This document shows positions 31,716 to 41,281 of a stretch of DNA of 64,000 bases, piece after piece. The notes under the pieces are model-generated. The model was not told the DNA's origin. It saw only the letters and a list, made by a program, of their open reading frames with translations, and did no database searches. The translations under genes and the position numbers were made by a program. The stretch is from assembly GCA_001766655.1 (NCBI GenBank), contig MJCC01000026.1, positions 1,716 to 65,715 on the forward strand, read 5' to 3'. Each line of letters begins with the position of its first letter. Positions within the stretch are counted from its first letter, which is position 1. Origin of the DNA: Phytomonas francai. Taxonomy: Eukaryota > Euglenozoa > Kinetoplastea > Trypanosomatida > Trypanosomatidae.

Positions 31716-32157
31716 GTCATGTCTTCCCTTGATCATGCAAGCCTGAAACTTAGCAGGTAGCTCATGCATCCTTGTGTGGGCCGATGCTTGACTCCAACTA
31801 CTTCACTTCCTATGTTAATGCGACTTGATGGTTGCGCGAAGAAGGGGTGTAATGTGGTGCGTATCGTACTTCGATGGTTCCTTCCTGATCCATTTTTTCG
31901 TATTTCTTTAGCCCATCTATCCCAAAATAAGATAAAAAGCGAAAGGCTAAGGGCTGACCACAGGCGTATGGTTTCTGGTTGTTCTTCGACTATATGGATC
32001 AAGGCTAAGTCTAGGATAAGAATGTGTATTCACACATGCCGTTGACCCTATAGATGCGACAAGGACTTCACCGATTGATCCCTTCTTCTTTCTTGATCTG
32101 AAATCTTAGTTTTTTTTTTCCTTTTTTAGAACAAAAAATACTAGCTAGCTTAGGTGA
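31529..32157. other. Intergenic spacer, no gene seen
   Basis: About 630 bases with a TA repeat. Near the right end, a run of T and C (about 32110-32127) followed by AG (32128-32129) makes a strong splice acceptor for the 206-aa gene. Confidence 0.5.
31685..31712. repeat. TA dinucleotide microsatellite
   Basis: Fourteen TA units without interruption, in the spacer downstream of the RICTOR-like gene. Confidence 0.95.
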
Positions 32158-32778
32158 ATGGAGCGCGACGGCAACAGGGGTGGCGACGACAGTTTCGATG
32201 AGGATGCCGCATCCCAGGTGGGGGCGGCCAACACGCCGCGTGCCTCGAGCACCCATTCCGCATGCATCCCCGATACGGAGGATTTAAATGGACAAGATAG
32301 CTCTCTTCCTTCTCCAGTGAAGCATCACCGCAGGGAGGGGCTTTTACTCGATGATACCGAGCTTTTTATGTTTGACTTTGGCGGCCCTGAGCCGGCCCCT
32401 CCCGAAGAGGAGATGAGCGCTTATCCTGAAGCGGCGGAGGAGCCGGGGATGGTGGGGCCACGCCAAACGACGACGACGACGACGACGACGAAAATGCCCT
32501 TCGCCGCGCCGCCAGGGAGGGCGCTCAGGTTGGAGGAGGTTCGCGCGCACGCCGAGGGGGCGCTTGCGCGGGGGTCCGTGGAGTTTTTGCGGCTCTCAAC
32601 CCTTAACGGGGAGGGCTTGGAGGGCGCGTTAGGCGAGGCTGTGGAGCGCTTCGTCGCGAGGCTGCGGCGCTACGATGAGGGCCTCTGGCGTGCGCATAAG
32701 GCGCAGACGGAGGACGGTAAGTTTGGCGCGCAGAGAAGACGGCCGCGACTCACACCCCAAGAAGGAGGGGGCAAATAA
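32158..32778 (+). CDS. Small acidic protein of unknown function (206 aa)
   Basis: Unrecognised. The N-terminal half (1-115) is acidic and disordered-looking, with many Asp, Glu, Pro and Ser. It contains a run of eight Thr (104-111) encoded by a perfect ACG repeat. The C-terminal half is probably helical: LRLEEVRAHAEGALARGSVE (about 121-140) and LEGALGEAVERFVARLRRYD (about 153-172), with a basic end. There is no presequence or membrane segment. The pyrimidine-AG acceptor about 30 bases upstream and the GC-rich codon use shared with its neighbours support a real gene. The function is unknown. Confidence 0.7.
   Translation: MERDGNRGGDDSFDEDAASQVGAANTPRASSTHSACIPDTEDLNGQDSSLPSPVKHHRREGLLLDDTELFMFDFGGPEPAPPEEEMSAYPEAAEEPGMVGPRQTTTTTTTTKMPFAAPPGRALRLEEVRAHAEGALARGSVEFLRLSTLNGEGLEGALGEAVERFVARLRRYDEGLWRAHKAQTEDGKFGAQRRRPRLTPQEGGGK
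32467..32490 (+). repeat. In-frame (ACG)8 repeat encoding poly-threonine
   Basis: Eight perfect ACG codons inside the 206-aa gene, residues 104-111. Identical codons point to recent slippage rather than selected poly-Thr. Confidence 0.95.
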
Positions 32779-34181
32779 AGAGCAACAATGATGAAAAGAA
32801 CATGTTTTAGAGCTTGTGTATGTGTATGTGTGTGTGTATGATATTCAGTGCAAGCATTTGAGTCCAGGTGGAGAGGCTTCACTGCATTGCCATGTGTTTT
32901 ATTGTTGTTCCCTGAATAACCCTTCTTTCTCCTTGTTCGTATGTTGTACAGCTGAGGGGGATCCCATGAAAGCGCGCTGCGCCATACACGATTAAGCTAA
33001 AGGATAGAAATAATACACTAATAATAAAAATAATAAAACCTGCTCTTTGCTTGTTGGGTATTTCTTGTTTTCATTTGCCTTGGAGTGCTCATTGGATGAA
33101 CCGCAAAGGGAGGCCCTATTGGTACATAGTTTAGCATTCACGTGTAGAGAAGATATCCCGTCGCTTAAATTACGTAAAATACCTTTGGGTTATCCCCTAG
33201 CTTTCCTTCCTTTGCATTGTCATGGGAAGTGCGGATACTTTTTTTGTCTGTATTGAACCTCGAAAAGTACATTTTCAATCTCTGCTTGATATATTTCATT
33301 TTTCATTGTTCTCGTGGAATTTGTATAATTTTCTTCCTAAAGGGAAATAGTGTACAAAAGGTACTGATTACATTCATGAGCATATTTTACCAAGGATGAA
33401 TGCCACGGACGCTCTCTTTAGGATCAAGAGTAGAATTTGCAGATATGACCTGAATTCCTCTGATTTAAGATTCCTGTATTCTTATCCAAGTCTACTTTTT
33501 TACTGAGGTGACAGAGGTACGCTAGCGGGTTTTTCTGTATGCAATAGCCACGTCGATGCCATTGCAACGGGTCAGAAGTATCCTTTTTTTTTTTTTTGAA
33601 GGTTTCCACCCTTTTCCAGCAGTTTGCCCATGGGGGTTTGGTCTTTTCTCATTAGCCGTGGAACTTTCATTCTAGATTTAATCTGTCTTTATGGCATGTC
33701 ATATATATATATTCACTTATGATTCCTCTCACTGATAATGTGCCCCAACACACCGAAATACATCAGTGTTCACAACTCTTATAAGTTTTTCTGACTATTC
33801 ACTATTTTTTACACTATTCTTTCTACCCCCCTCCTGGAAATGCTTAGGTGCGACATGCCATATGCTAGGGTTTAATTTTCAACTCGCGCGAATTATTCTA
33901 TCCGAGGGGGGGAGGGAGTATGGATTATAAATGAGTGAGCCGTACCTCTTTTACGAAGCTTTGGCTTGTAATGCGGGAAACCATCGTCATTTAAATAAAT
34001 CCGTATGTGATTTAGGTGTATGATGACAGGTTGACTATCTTTTGGATGGCCTTTATCATCTTTTCCATTTTCTTCACATCTAACAGAAGATTTTTAAAAA
34101 TCCAAAATTGTATGCTTTTGAACGATAAGACACAAATTCAGTACGTTTACTTTTCAGCCTTTATTCCGAAACTTCACACCT
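32779..34181. other. Intergenic spacer, no gene seen
   Basis: 1.4 kb. It has a GT-rich microsatellite near 32815-32839, several T-homopolymers and a short G-run near 33905. Small frames of up to 70 codons are not credible genes. A tract TTTACTTTTCAG ending at 34157 is the probable acceptor for the next gene. Confidence 0.5.
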
Positions 34182-34967
34182 ATGGGTATCGATAAGGTCT
34201 TCTTCATTGAGGTTGTCATCAGCGCCGTTCTGATAACAACTTCGGGGATGTTATTTTGGTTGTATCCTCCTGTGCGGGGCTATGCCGGGATTGTACTGCT
34301 CGTTACTACTTTCTACATCCTTCGGATCTGGCGTCTTTTACCGAGCCATAAGAAGTGGCTTGAGGAGCAGATCTTTATTGAGATGAACTCCATGGCCGGC
34401 AAGTCTTTGCGTCGATCGGCCTCAAACTCGAGCGCGCATCACCCAGCGACGCGCAGCTCCCGGCTCGCATTGGATCTGGCCAACATTCTCCCGAGGAGCG
34501 GCTCGCAGTTAACCCTCCCTCTCGAGCCGGGCGCTTTCCCGCCGGGGGGCGGGCCTCACTTGTACCCCCCCTCCGAATCCGGTCCTTTCCCCCCGCGGAG
34601 CGGCTCTCACTTCAGCCTTCCTCGCGAGTCCGGGGTCTTTTTCTCGCCGGCGGGGCCTCACGTGAGCCCCCCCTCCGAATCCGGTGTTTTTTTCGCGCGG
34701 GCGGGCTCGCACGTCGGCCCCCCCGCGGCGGTGCCGTTCGCGATGGCCGCGCCCTCGACCGCGCGGACGCAGCGGACGCTTCTCCGCCTCCCGCACGAGG
34801 CCCTCCGCGCGGAGGCCAAACCGGGCGGCCCGAAGGCCTTCGACGTCGACGTCGGCCCCGCGTACTTCGCGCGGCCCCCTTCCGAGCGGAGGCCGCAGGG
34901 CCTCGCCGCGAGGGCCGCCCCGCCCCGCCAAAACGAGCCCTTCGCCGAGGAGGTGATTTCGTCTTGA
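34182..34967 (+). CDS. Membrane protein with 17-residue tandem repeat (261 aa)
   Basis: Unrecognised. Residues about 7-27 and 33-50 are hydrophobic and separated by a short turn (WLYPPVRGYAG), so a helical hairpin in a membrane is likely, with the rest of the protein on one side. Residues about 52-70 are charged. From 112 to 179 there are four tandem copies of a degenerate 17-residue unit of the form xP-x-ES-G-x-F-x(3)-GS/P-H-x(2). The rest is Ala/Pro/Arg-rich and probably disordered. The final acidic-hydrophobic residues are AEEVISS. The start follows a clear TTTTCAG acceptor by 24 bases. The GC content jumps at the repeat. The function is unknown; a membrane anchor with a flexible tail is all that can be said. 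Confidence 0.72.
   Translation: MGIDKVFFIEVVISAVLITTSGMLFWLYPPVRGYAGIVLLVTTFYILRIWRLLPSHKKWLEEQIFIEMNSMAGKSLRRSASNSSAHHPATRSSRLALDLANILPRSGSQLTLPLEPGAFPPGGGPHLYPPSESGPFPPRSGSHFSLPRESGVFFSPAGPHVSPPSESGVFFARAGSHVGPPAAVPFAMAAPSTARTQRTLLRLPHEALRAEAKPGGPKAFDVDVGPAYFARPPSERRPQGLAARAAPPRQNEPFAEEVISS
34515..34718 (+). repeat. Four in-frame 51-bp tandem repeats
   Basis: Four consecutive 17-codon units in the membrane-protein gene. Units 1 and 3 start LP-x-E and units 2 and 4 start PPSESG, so the array looks like a doubled 102-bp element. A partial unit (NILPRSGSQL) precedes it. Units 2 and 4 share a 15-base identical stretch (CCCTCCGAATCCGGT). Confidence 0.85.
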
Positions 34968-35634
34968 CGGGCCCAACACGTCGGCGGCGCCGCGGCGGGG
35001 TTTCCGCGTGGAGGGGGTCGATGGGGGCCGGACGGCATTCACATTCGCGTACGCGCATCGATCGATGCAGCGCTGGACTGGTTTTTTTATTATTATGTAT
35101 CTACACGCCCGCTGCTGCGTGGCAGATGGCGGTATTCTTTAGCTTTTTCTCTTTTTTAAATTTTATTTACTCACATCTTAAAACAGAATGATGCGAGAAT
35201 CCTTTTATTTCTCATACTCTTATTCTTATTATTTTTATTACGGTTATTGTTTCAATTTTTTATTTTAGAATCACCTGTGGCTCAAGTTCCAAGCTGGACC
35301 TTGACTCATTACGACTATCATGTGGGATACCCGCAATAAGTTACCTATGCTTATTGCACCGGTTGCTTCTTCTTCTTCTTCTTGTTCTTTGTCTAGCTTC
35401 CTTCCTCGATTTTTCCCTTTCTCAGTAGAATAGAACGAATACAAGAATAGAGCTTTTGAGATTTGCTTTTATGTTTACATTTTTTTTTAGATCTTACGGA
35501 TTGTTTATTTAGATTAATACCGCCATCGTCGCGAGGTGAGCAGGGCCTTTCAGCACAGGGACGACCGCGTATCCCTTTTTTTCCTTTTTTTTTTTCTCCT
35601 GTTCCTCCTCCCTTCCTAATTATTTCCTTCAGAT
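34968..35634. other. Intergenic spacer, no gene seen
   Basis: Starts GC-rich (to about 35050) and becomes AT-rich, with CTT and TTA microsatellite-like runs (35216-35240 and 35368-35390). It ends in the splice signal of the EXO1 gene. Confidence 0.5.
35572..35634 (+). promoter_or_regulatory. Predicted trans-splice acceptor of EXO1
   Basis: An almost unbroken 58-base pyrimidine tract ending CCTTCAG (AG at 35631-35632), just two bases before the ATG. This is the clearest spliced-leader acceptor in the window and implies a 5' UTR with almost no gene-encoded bases, unless an earlier AG is used. Confidence 0.65.
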
Positions 35635-38055
35635 ATGGGGATCAAAGGGCTTTGGCAGGCTCTGCAGCCCTACATTCAGGACGGCCACCTAAGCCAGTTT
35701 AAAGGGAAGCGGGTGTCGGTCGACATGTACGTTTGGCTCCACCAGGCGATTCGCCACGGGACGGAGCTGAACGGCGAGCGGATTTGGCGCCACTTCCAGG
35801 AGCTCGACGCGCGCGGGGAGGGTATGGAAAAGAAGGCCGACGAGGGCCCTGAAGGGGCTTTGGCCGCGGGCGCGCTCGCCGTTGAGGATTTATATCGAGT
35901 CAACGACCGCTATATTGACTACGTCGTGCAGAAGGTCGACGCCCTTCTACGCCACGGCGCGATCCCGGTCTGCGTCTTTGACGGCGCGGAGATGCCGATG
36001 AAGCGTCAGACAAACGCCGAGCGGCGGGGGCGGCGCGAGGCGAGTTTTCGGCAGGCCCTGCGGCTCCTCGAGGGGAACTTCCGACGCGCCCGCGCGGCCC
36101 GCCGCCGCGGATTCCAGACCCACGCGCGGAGCTACGCCGAGGCCCTGGAGTGCGTGTGGAAGGCCGTGGACATCTCGACCGAGCTCGCGCACGCCCTCAT
36201 CCAGGTCCTGCGGGAGGAGCGCCGGGTGGAGTGTCTGGTGGCGCCCTACGAGGCCGAGGCGCAGATGGCGTATTTATGCCGCCAGGGCTACGTCGCGGCG
36301 GCGCTCTCCGAGGACTCCGACCTCATCGCGTACTACTGCCCCTGCATTATCGCGAAGGTGGAGGCGGCCTCCGGGCGCTGCGTGGTCGTCCGCCCGCAGG
36401 TCTTCGCGCCCGTGTTTTTTTCGGCGATGGCGGCGATGAACCTCCCTCAGCGCTCGCGCGCGCGCGGGGACGGGGGGGGGTTGGCGGAGGCTCGTCCGCT
36501 AAACTCCGCGGCCCCCCCTTCCCCCACGACGGCGAGTCCGGCGGGGGCCCCGGTTGCCTTCTCCTACGAGTCGTTCCTTCTTGGCTGTATTATGAGTGGC
36601 TGTGATTACCTCGTGAACCTCCGCAGTATTGGCGTGAAGACCGCTTTTAAACTCGTCAGCCACGCGCGCTCGCTGGCGGAGGTTCTGCAGCTCCTCCAGA
36701 CCCAATTTGGCTTCCCCGCCGACGAGCTCCAGGGCTACCGCGGCCGCCTCCTCGACGCCTTCTACTGCTTTGCCCACCACATCGTCTACGACCCTTCGCG
36801 GCGAGGACTCGTGACCTTCTTTCCCCTTCCGAACGCGTCTTCCTCTTCGTCGGTGGGGCTTCGGGAGGATTTGGTGGGCGCGATGTGGTCCGACGAGGAC
36901 ACCCATCGCGTCTGCGAGGAATGTCTGTTTGACCCCAACACCCATCGCCTTTATGTGGGGGCTTTCGACTCCTGCCTGCACGCCTACTTCCGCCGTACGC
37001 GCCGAGGGCAGGCCCGCCTGACCAACTTCGGCGGATTTAACGCGAGGCAGGCCCCGAAGGTCGTCCTCGAGGCCAAGCAAGCGCGCGTGGAGGAGGAGGA
37101 GGGCGATTTCGCCAGCCCATTCCTCCAGAAAGTGCGCGAAGCGGCTGGGTTTTTGGCGAAGGGCACGCCAAAGGTGATGGTGCGCTCGAAGTATTTCCTG
37201 CGCCTGGGGAGGTTGCACGCGCAGGAGGATTGGAGCGCGTCTTCGGGGAATAGCATAGAGGGGGGGGGTCTCGTGGGCGGCTCGCAGGATTCGGCATGTC
37301 GAACGGAGCAGTTTAGCGATTCCACGACGGCGGCCTCGGAGCGTTCCGTCTTGAAAAGCCAGCCCAGCCCGACGTGCATGGTGAGCGCCGAGAGCGCGAG
37401 CATCGCACGGACTCCTTTAACGCCGTCGAATAGACGTCGTCTTAATGAGGAATCCACGTCCTCCGCGCGGGCCTCCTCCTCGTTTTCGTCGCCTCAACCT
37501 CTTAGCGGGGGGATTCCCGAGCAGGGGGTTGCTGAACCCGATGCCGCCTCGCCACCGATTTTAACGCCCGAAAAAGCACTTGCATCTTTGCGCGAAACTG
37601 CAGACGGGGAAGCCACCCGCGGCTGCCCTTACAGCAATCCAAGCGACTCTATTTTTGTCCGCTGTGCTCACGAAATACGGCAGACACCTCATAGGGGAAT
37701 CAAGCGAGAGCGGACCGCATCCAAAGACGACCTGTCTACCTCCGCCCATGAGGGAATCAATGCAATTGATGTTAATTCTGAGCGAGTTGGAAAGAAATCC
37801 TATTTTGAAAGGGCTTTTAAAGCTCCACGGCGCGTAGAGACCACTACGGCGTCCTCGCAGGTGGAGTCGTTGAATGGGGCGTCGCTGATAAATGATGATC
37901 CTGAATCCAGGGAATCTGTGGATACCCCTTTCGAGTCCTGCGCATCACCTTCAGGGTGTCAACCGTCAAAGTCCGGTGAAATCACTAAGTGCGGACTCGA
38001 ATCCAGCATTTTTGAGCAGTTATCCTTTACAAGTCGGCATTCAGCCACTGTTTAA
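35635..38055 (+). CDS. EXO1: Exonuclease 1 (XPG/FEN family)
   Basis: 5'-to-3' DNA exonuclease and flap nuclease for mismatch repair and double-strand-break end resection. The protein is 806 aa, near the usual 700-850. The N-terminal XPG block opens MGIKGLWQALQPYI with metal-binding Asp30 in VSVDMYVWLH. Asp116 lies in VCVFDGAEMPMK. The internal block has Glu206 and Glu208 in CLVAPYEAEAQMAYL, then Asp227 and Asp229 in LSEDSDLIAY. The helix-hairpin-helix has Asp324 in SGCDYLVNLRSIGVK. YLVNLRS and the APYEAEAQ form fit EXO1 better than FEN1 or XPG. Two low-complexity insertions are visible (about 58-85 and 270-305). The C-terminal half is disordered, as in other EXO1 proteins. GC content drops sharply over the last 500 bases. 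Confidence 0.94.
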   Translation: MGIKGLWQALQPYIQDGHLSQFKGKRVSVDMYVWLHQAIRHGTELNGERIWRHFQELDARGEGMEKKADEGPEGALAAGALAVEDLYRVNDRYIDYVVQKVDALLRHGAIPVCVFDGAEMPMKRQTNAERRGRREASFRQALRLLEGNFRRARAARRRGFQTHARSYAEALECVWKAVDISTELAHALIQVLREERRVECLVAPYEAEAQMAYLCRQGYVAAALSEDSDLIAYYCPCIIAKVEAASGRCVVVRPQVFAPVFFSAMAAMNLPQRSRARGDGGGLAEARPLNSAAPPSPTTASPAGAPVAFSYESFLLGCIMSGCDYLVNLRSIGVKTAFKLVSHARSLAEVLQLLQTQFGFPADELQGYRGRLLDAFYCFAHHIVYDPSRRGLVTFFPLPNASSSSSVGLREDLVGAMWSDEDTHRVCEECLFDPNTHRLYVGAFDSCLHAYFRRTRRGQARLTNFGGFNARQAPKVVLEAKQARVEEEEGDFASPFLQKVREAAGFLAKGTPKVMVRSKYFLRLGRLHAQEDWSASSGNSIEGGGLVGGSQDSACRTEQFSDSTTAASERSVLKSQPSPTCMVSAESASIARTPLTPSNRRRLNEESTSSARASSSFSSPQPLSGGIPEQGVAEPDAASPPILTPEKALASLRETADGEATRGCPYSNPSDSIFVRCAHEIRQTPHRGIKRERTASKDDLSTSAHEGINAIDVNSERVGKKSYFERAFKAPRRVETTTASSQVESLNGASLINDDPESRESVDTPFESCASPSGCQPSKSGEITKCGLESSIFEQLSFTSRHSATV

Positions 38056-38473
38056 GGGATTATTTAGATTTTTTAATCCTGATCTAGGCTTAAAAAAAAT
38101 GAAATAAAGGAATTGGATTGTCTAAATGTGGGTGGAGTGAGTGAGTACAGATTGAATGCGTTCACACCCTGAATATCGTAGATAAATAGAGAGAAAGGCA
38201 CGTCTTTCGTAATTCATTAAAGCTCGTTTATTTGCTTTGATGCTATTTGTAGATGGATCCATTGAAATATGGAGGTCTCCTTATTCTTTTATAGTTCGTG
38301 TTATTTGTATCCCTCTACCTGGTGTTTTTTTTTTTTTTGAAGGGATGCTTTAAACCTCGTCTTCTTGTCATTATCATGTTTTTCATCTTTTTTCCTCCAC
38401 GAAAAAGGCATACATACATACATACATACATACATGCATATATGTATGCGTATGTATATGTATATCCAACAAA
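38056..38473. other. Intergenic spacer with CATA repeat
   Basis: 418 bases. T-rich tracts occur near 38320-38340 and 38370-38398, followed by the CATA repeat directly upstream of the next ATG. No gene was seen. Confidence 0.5.
38409..38437. repeat. CATA tetranucleotide microsatellite
   Basis: About seven tandem CATA units, decaying into ATGCATATATG. It lies within 40 bases of the 935-aa gene's start, so it is probably in its 5' UTR or splice region. Confidence 0.9.
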
Positions 38474-41281
38474 ATGATTGCTATAAAGTTTAGGCGTACC
38501 ACCACCGCGTCATTTATTGGTTATTTTTATCGCAGATGCTACCGTTGTGATTCCCGTTCTATTGGTTCTCATTCGCTATTACGAACGATTAAACCATGCG
38601 AAGGGATTCTAGACGGGAGAAAATCGTTTTCCGGCAGAAATTCAACCCTCGATCAGCGATCAACCCATCTTGATACTGAGAAAAAGACGGAAAAAGCGAA
38701 AGATGAGAATAGGGAGACCGAGGATCCACGGCGGCAGCCGAGCCCGCCGATCGCCGTATCCTCTCCCCACTACTCAACGAAATCTTCTTCGTCTTCTTTT
38801 TCTTCTTCGTCGGGAATTCACCGCTCGTTTGACGCGTACGCGCGGACTGTGGCCTCTCGAAATCAGGTCCAGCGCATCCTCCGGCGCCTCCCCCTCGGCA
38901 GCACCACCCACAGTTTTTACTACAATGAACTCTCGGATAATGTAAAAATTGATCTCACGCAATTGGCGTTGTGTAAAGCTCGAGAGGAGGCTTTTTCCTC
39001 CACTTCTTGTAAAAAGATGTCCAGCCATAGGGAAAGACGAATGGAGGGCAGTAAACGGGGGGCGCTTGACCTAACGACGCTTGTTTCGCTTTCGGAGCCG
39101 GAGTTTAAGCTCTCGGACAACTCCCTGGAGGCCTCTTTTCGCGCGGCCGATAAAGCGCGTCGTCGTTGGCAAGGGAAAGGGGAGAACCCACAGCCCCCTT
39201 CCTCCACGGCAGCGAATCTTCTTGGGGAAACCACAAAGACAAAGGCCGCTAATGTGAGCTGGCAGGAGGAGGATGCGTATCTTTTCATTCCAACCCATCC
39301 TAATAGCAGCAGCTCCTTGGGCCTGCAGCTTTTTAATGAAATAATCCCGCTGTCAACGACATTCACGACTTGTACTAACCCCGCTATTTCGACCAATCCC
39401 GGTATTTTTTCCCCTTCGACGGGTGCATCCGTGATGGTAACCACGACCAACAGGGCATACCGCCAAGACTACGCGGTCTTTCCTCTTTTTTATGTGTTGA
39501 TGATTCCCGATGAGCTCCTCTGCGAGGCCTCACCGCGGGCTTTCCTGCAAGAGCGGCTTTTCTTTGATGAGCTCTCCAGACAACTCATTTACTACCGCCC
39601 CAAAGTGCCTTCATCGATTTTTTCAACATTTACCCCCACAGAATCCCCAGGAAAAGCATTTGAAGAGGATTTAACAGCTTTCTGGGAGGAACAGGTGGTT
39701 TTCGCACAAACCTACACCTTCGACGCGTTGTTCGCGAGCAGGGCGGCCGCCATGCTTTCGAACCGGAATCGTAGTGCCCCTAGCTCCTCTGAGGGAAACC
39801 CTGAACAGGGAGTAGAGGAGGATAAAGGTCATTGTACGGATGCGAGGGATTGTTTTTCGAGCCGATATCGCATTTTTTTCATCACGTTACGTTCCTCTTC
39901 CCTTTCTTTTTCTTCTTCGAATCTGTGTTCGGCGGCCTTGCAGTTTCCTTCGTGTTTTGTACACTCCGTCGTCGAGGTGGAGGCCGGGGGTTCGAATGCT
40001 ACCCCTGAACCTTCTTCAATACCCAACGCGAAATGGCCGCGGGCGACGCCTATTGCGTTAAAACGACTTCGCATTGATGAGGGCGGCAATCGTAGTAGTA
40101 ATAATAGTATTGGTGCTAATCTCTGGTCTACACAGATTTCACCGCAGGGCGCGATTGGCGATAGCATGAGTTCACCTATTTCACCATTATTAGCCCGGCC
40201 CGCGGGGGAGCATCCTAATACGCCTCATATTTCTCAAAAGGATGGTGCGAATACAAATGCGGATAACAAGAGTATTATTGCCGGGGCTGCCGCTGCTTTC
40301 GCGCGCCGTCGAGGGCGTTTGGTCTGGGGGAACCTCGCCAGTGCTGCGGGTGAGGAAAGGAGCGAACTATCGCCCCCTTTTCCTCTCTCGTCTTCTTCGC
40401 ATGGAGCTCGGGAGGATAGTTCAGGTTTGTCCTCGCGCCGCCGTCTTCGGCGTTGTGTATTCGACGTGGTTGAAGCGCTCTCAGTGGGGGCGGACTCTTC
40501 GAATAAGGAGGCGTCCTTAGCGGGGGATCTCTGGCGTGTTCTTATCGAGCCTCCCCCTTTCGATCAAATGGGCGTACTTCCGACGAGGTTGGATTTGATT
40601 CTTACCGCGCGCGAGAGGGTGCTGATACCTTTTCTTTGCCAGCCTCGAGTGCCTTTTCCTTTTTTGTCTTCCTCTTCTATTGGGGGTCGAATGACGAATC
40701 CAACGGCGGTGGGCGGAAAATCTCCCGGTGTTTTATGGCGGCTGGGCGAGCTCGAGGAGTTCTGCGGATGGCGGCAAAACCGCGCCGTCTTCGAATCGCG
40801 CGTAGACGCCTTCGATCACCTCATTGGGATCAAAGACGGTTCCGTCGTGGAGGTTGGGGATGGCGACAGGAATAGCCCCAACACCGGTCGAGGGGGGGTT
40901 CTTTTGCCGTACGAGGAGGCCTTTGTGCGGGGGGTCCTCCTTCCCGCGATGCGCGCGTACGCCAGGGATCCTCCCTGCACGAGTCGGGCGGAAAACGCCG
41001 TTGGGCTTCACCACCGCGAGCTTTCGCGTTTACTGCGGTTTCGTCTGGCGAAGTCAAGTCGTTCGTCAACAAAGCGGCGTGGCGTGTCGAAGATTGCGGT
41101 GGCCGTCATTCCCATCCGCGAGTTTATCGCATCGACGATTACTAGCCCTTCCAAAGACGGGGATGGCGGGTTTCACTTTGGAAGGCACGATTTGGCGCGT
41201 TGCTTGGAATACTTCGCCTTTTTTGATCGTTTTTTCGATATCGCATGCGGTGATCGGACGACTGTTGGCTTTATCCAGTAG
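38474..41281 (+). CDS. Large Ser-rich protein of unknown function (935 aa)
   Basis: Unrecognised. The start MIAIKFRRTTTASFIGYFYRR is basic and aromatic without acids, like a mitochondrial presequence. Serine runs are frequent (near 107-118, 505-515). Structured islands lie between them: SFDAYARTVASRNQVQRILRR (about 120-140), YAVFPLFYVLMIPDELLCEA (about 334-353), and a C-terminal block from about 750 with LGELEEFCGWRQNRAVFESR, LLPYEEAFVRGVLLPAMRAY and a basic patch KSSRSSTKRRG. The final residues are aromatic-rich (LEYFAFFDRFFD). There is no membrane helix. It resembles the large, fast-evolving kinetoplastid mitochondrial proteins in character, but no domain supports a specific role. Codon composition is mixed: AT-richer and GC-richer blocks alternate. 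Confidence 0.75.
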   Translation: MIAIKFRRTTTASFIGYFYRRCYRCDSRSIGSHSLLRTIKPCEGILDGRKSFSGRNSTLDQRSTHLDTEKKTEKAKDENRETEDPRRQPSPPIAVSSPHYSTKSSSSSFSSSSGIHRSFDAYARTVASRNQVQRILRRLPLGSTTHSFYYNELSDNVKIDLTQLALCKAREEAFSSTSCKKMSSHRERRMEGSKRGALDLTTLVSLSEPEFKLSDNSLEASFRAADKARRRWQGKGENPQPPSSTAANLLGETTKTKAANVSWQEEDAYLFIPTHPNSSSSLGLQLFNEIIPLSTTFTTCTNPAISTNPGIFSPSTGASVMVTTTNRAYRQDYAVFPLFYVLMIPDELLCEASPRAFLQERLFFDELSRQLIYYRPKVPSSIFSTFTPTESPGKAFEEDLTAFWEEQVVFAQTYTFDALFASRAAAMLSNRNRSAPSSSEGNPEQGVEEDKGHCTDARDCFSSRYRIFFITLRSSSLSFSSSNLCSAALQFPSCFVHSVVEVEAGGSNATPEPSSIPNAKWPRATPIALKRLRIDEGGNRSSNNSIGANLWSTQISPQGAIGDSMSSPISPLLARPAGEHPNTPHISQKDGANTNADNKSIIAGAAAAFARRRGRLVWGNLASAAGEERSELSPPFPLSSSSHGAREDSSGLSSRRRLRRCVFDVVEALSVGADSSNKEASLAGDLWRVLIEPPPFDQMGVLPTRLDLILTARERVLIPFLCQPRVPFPFLSSSSIGGRMTNPTAVGGKSPGVLWRLGELEEFCGWRQNRAVFESRVDAFDHLIGIKDGSVVEVGDGDRNSPNTGRGGVLLPYEEAFVRGVLLPAMRAYARDPPCTSRAENAVGLHHRELSRLLRFRLAKSSRSSTKRRGVSKIAVAVIPIREFIASTITSPSKDGDGGFHFGRHDLARCLEYFAFFDRFFDIACGDRTTVGFIQ

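Noticed and set aside
35635..38055. FEN1 instead of EXO1
   Set aside because: The long C-terminal tail, YLVNLRSIG and APYEAEAQMAYL context, and the absence of a FEN1-type end with PCNA box directly after the nuclease core favour EXO1.
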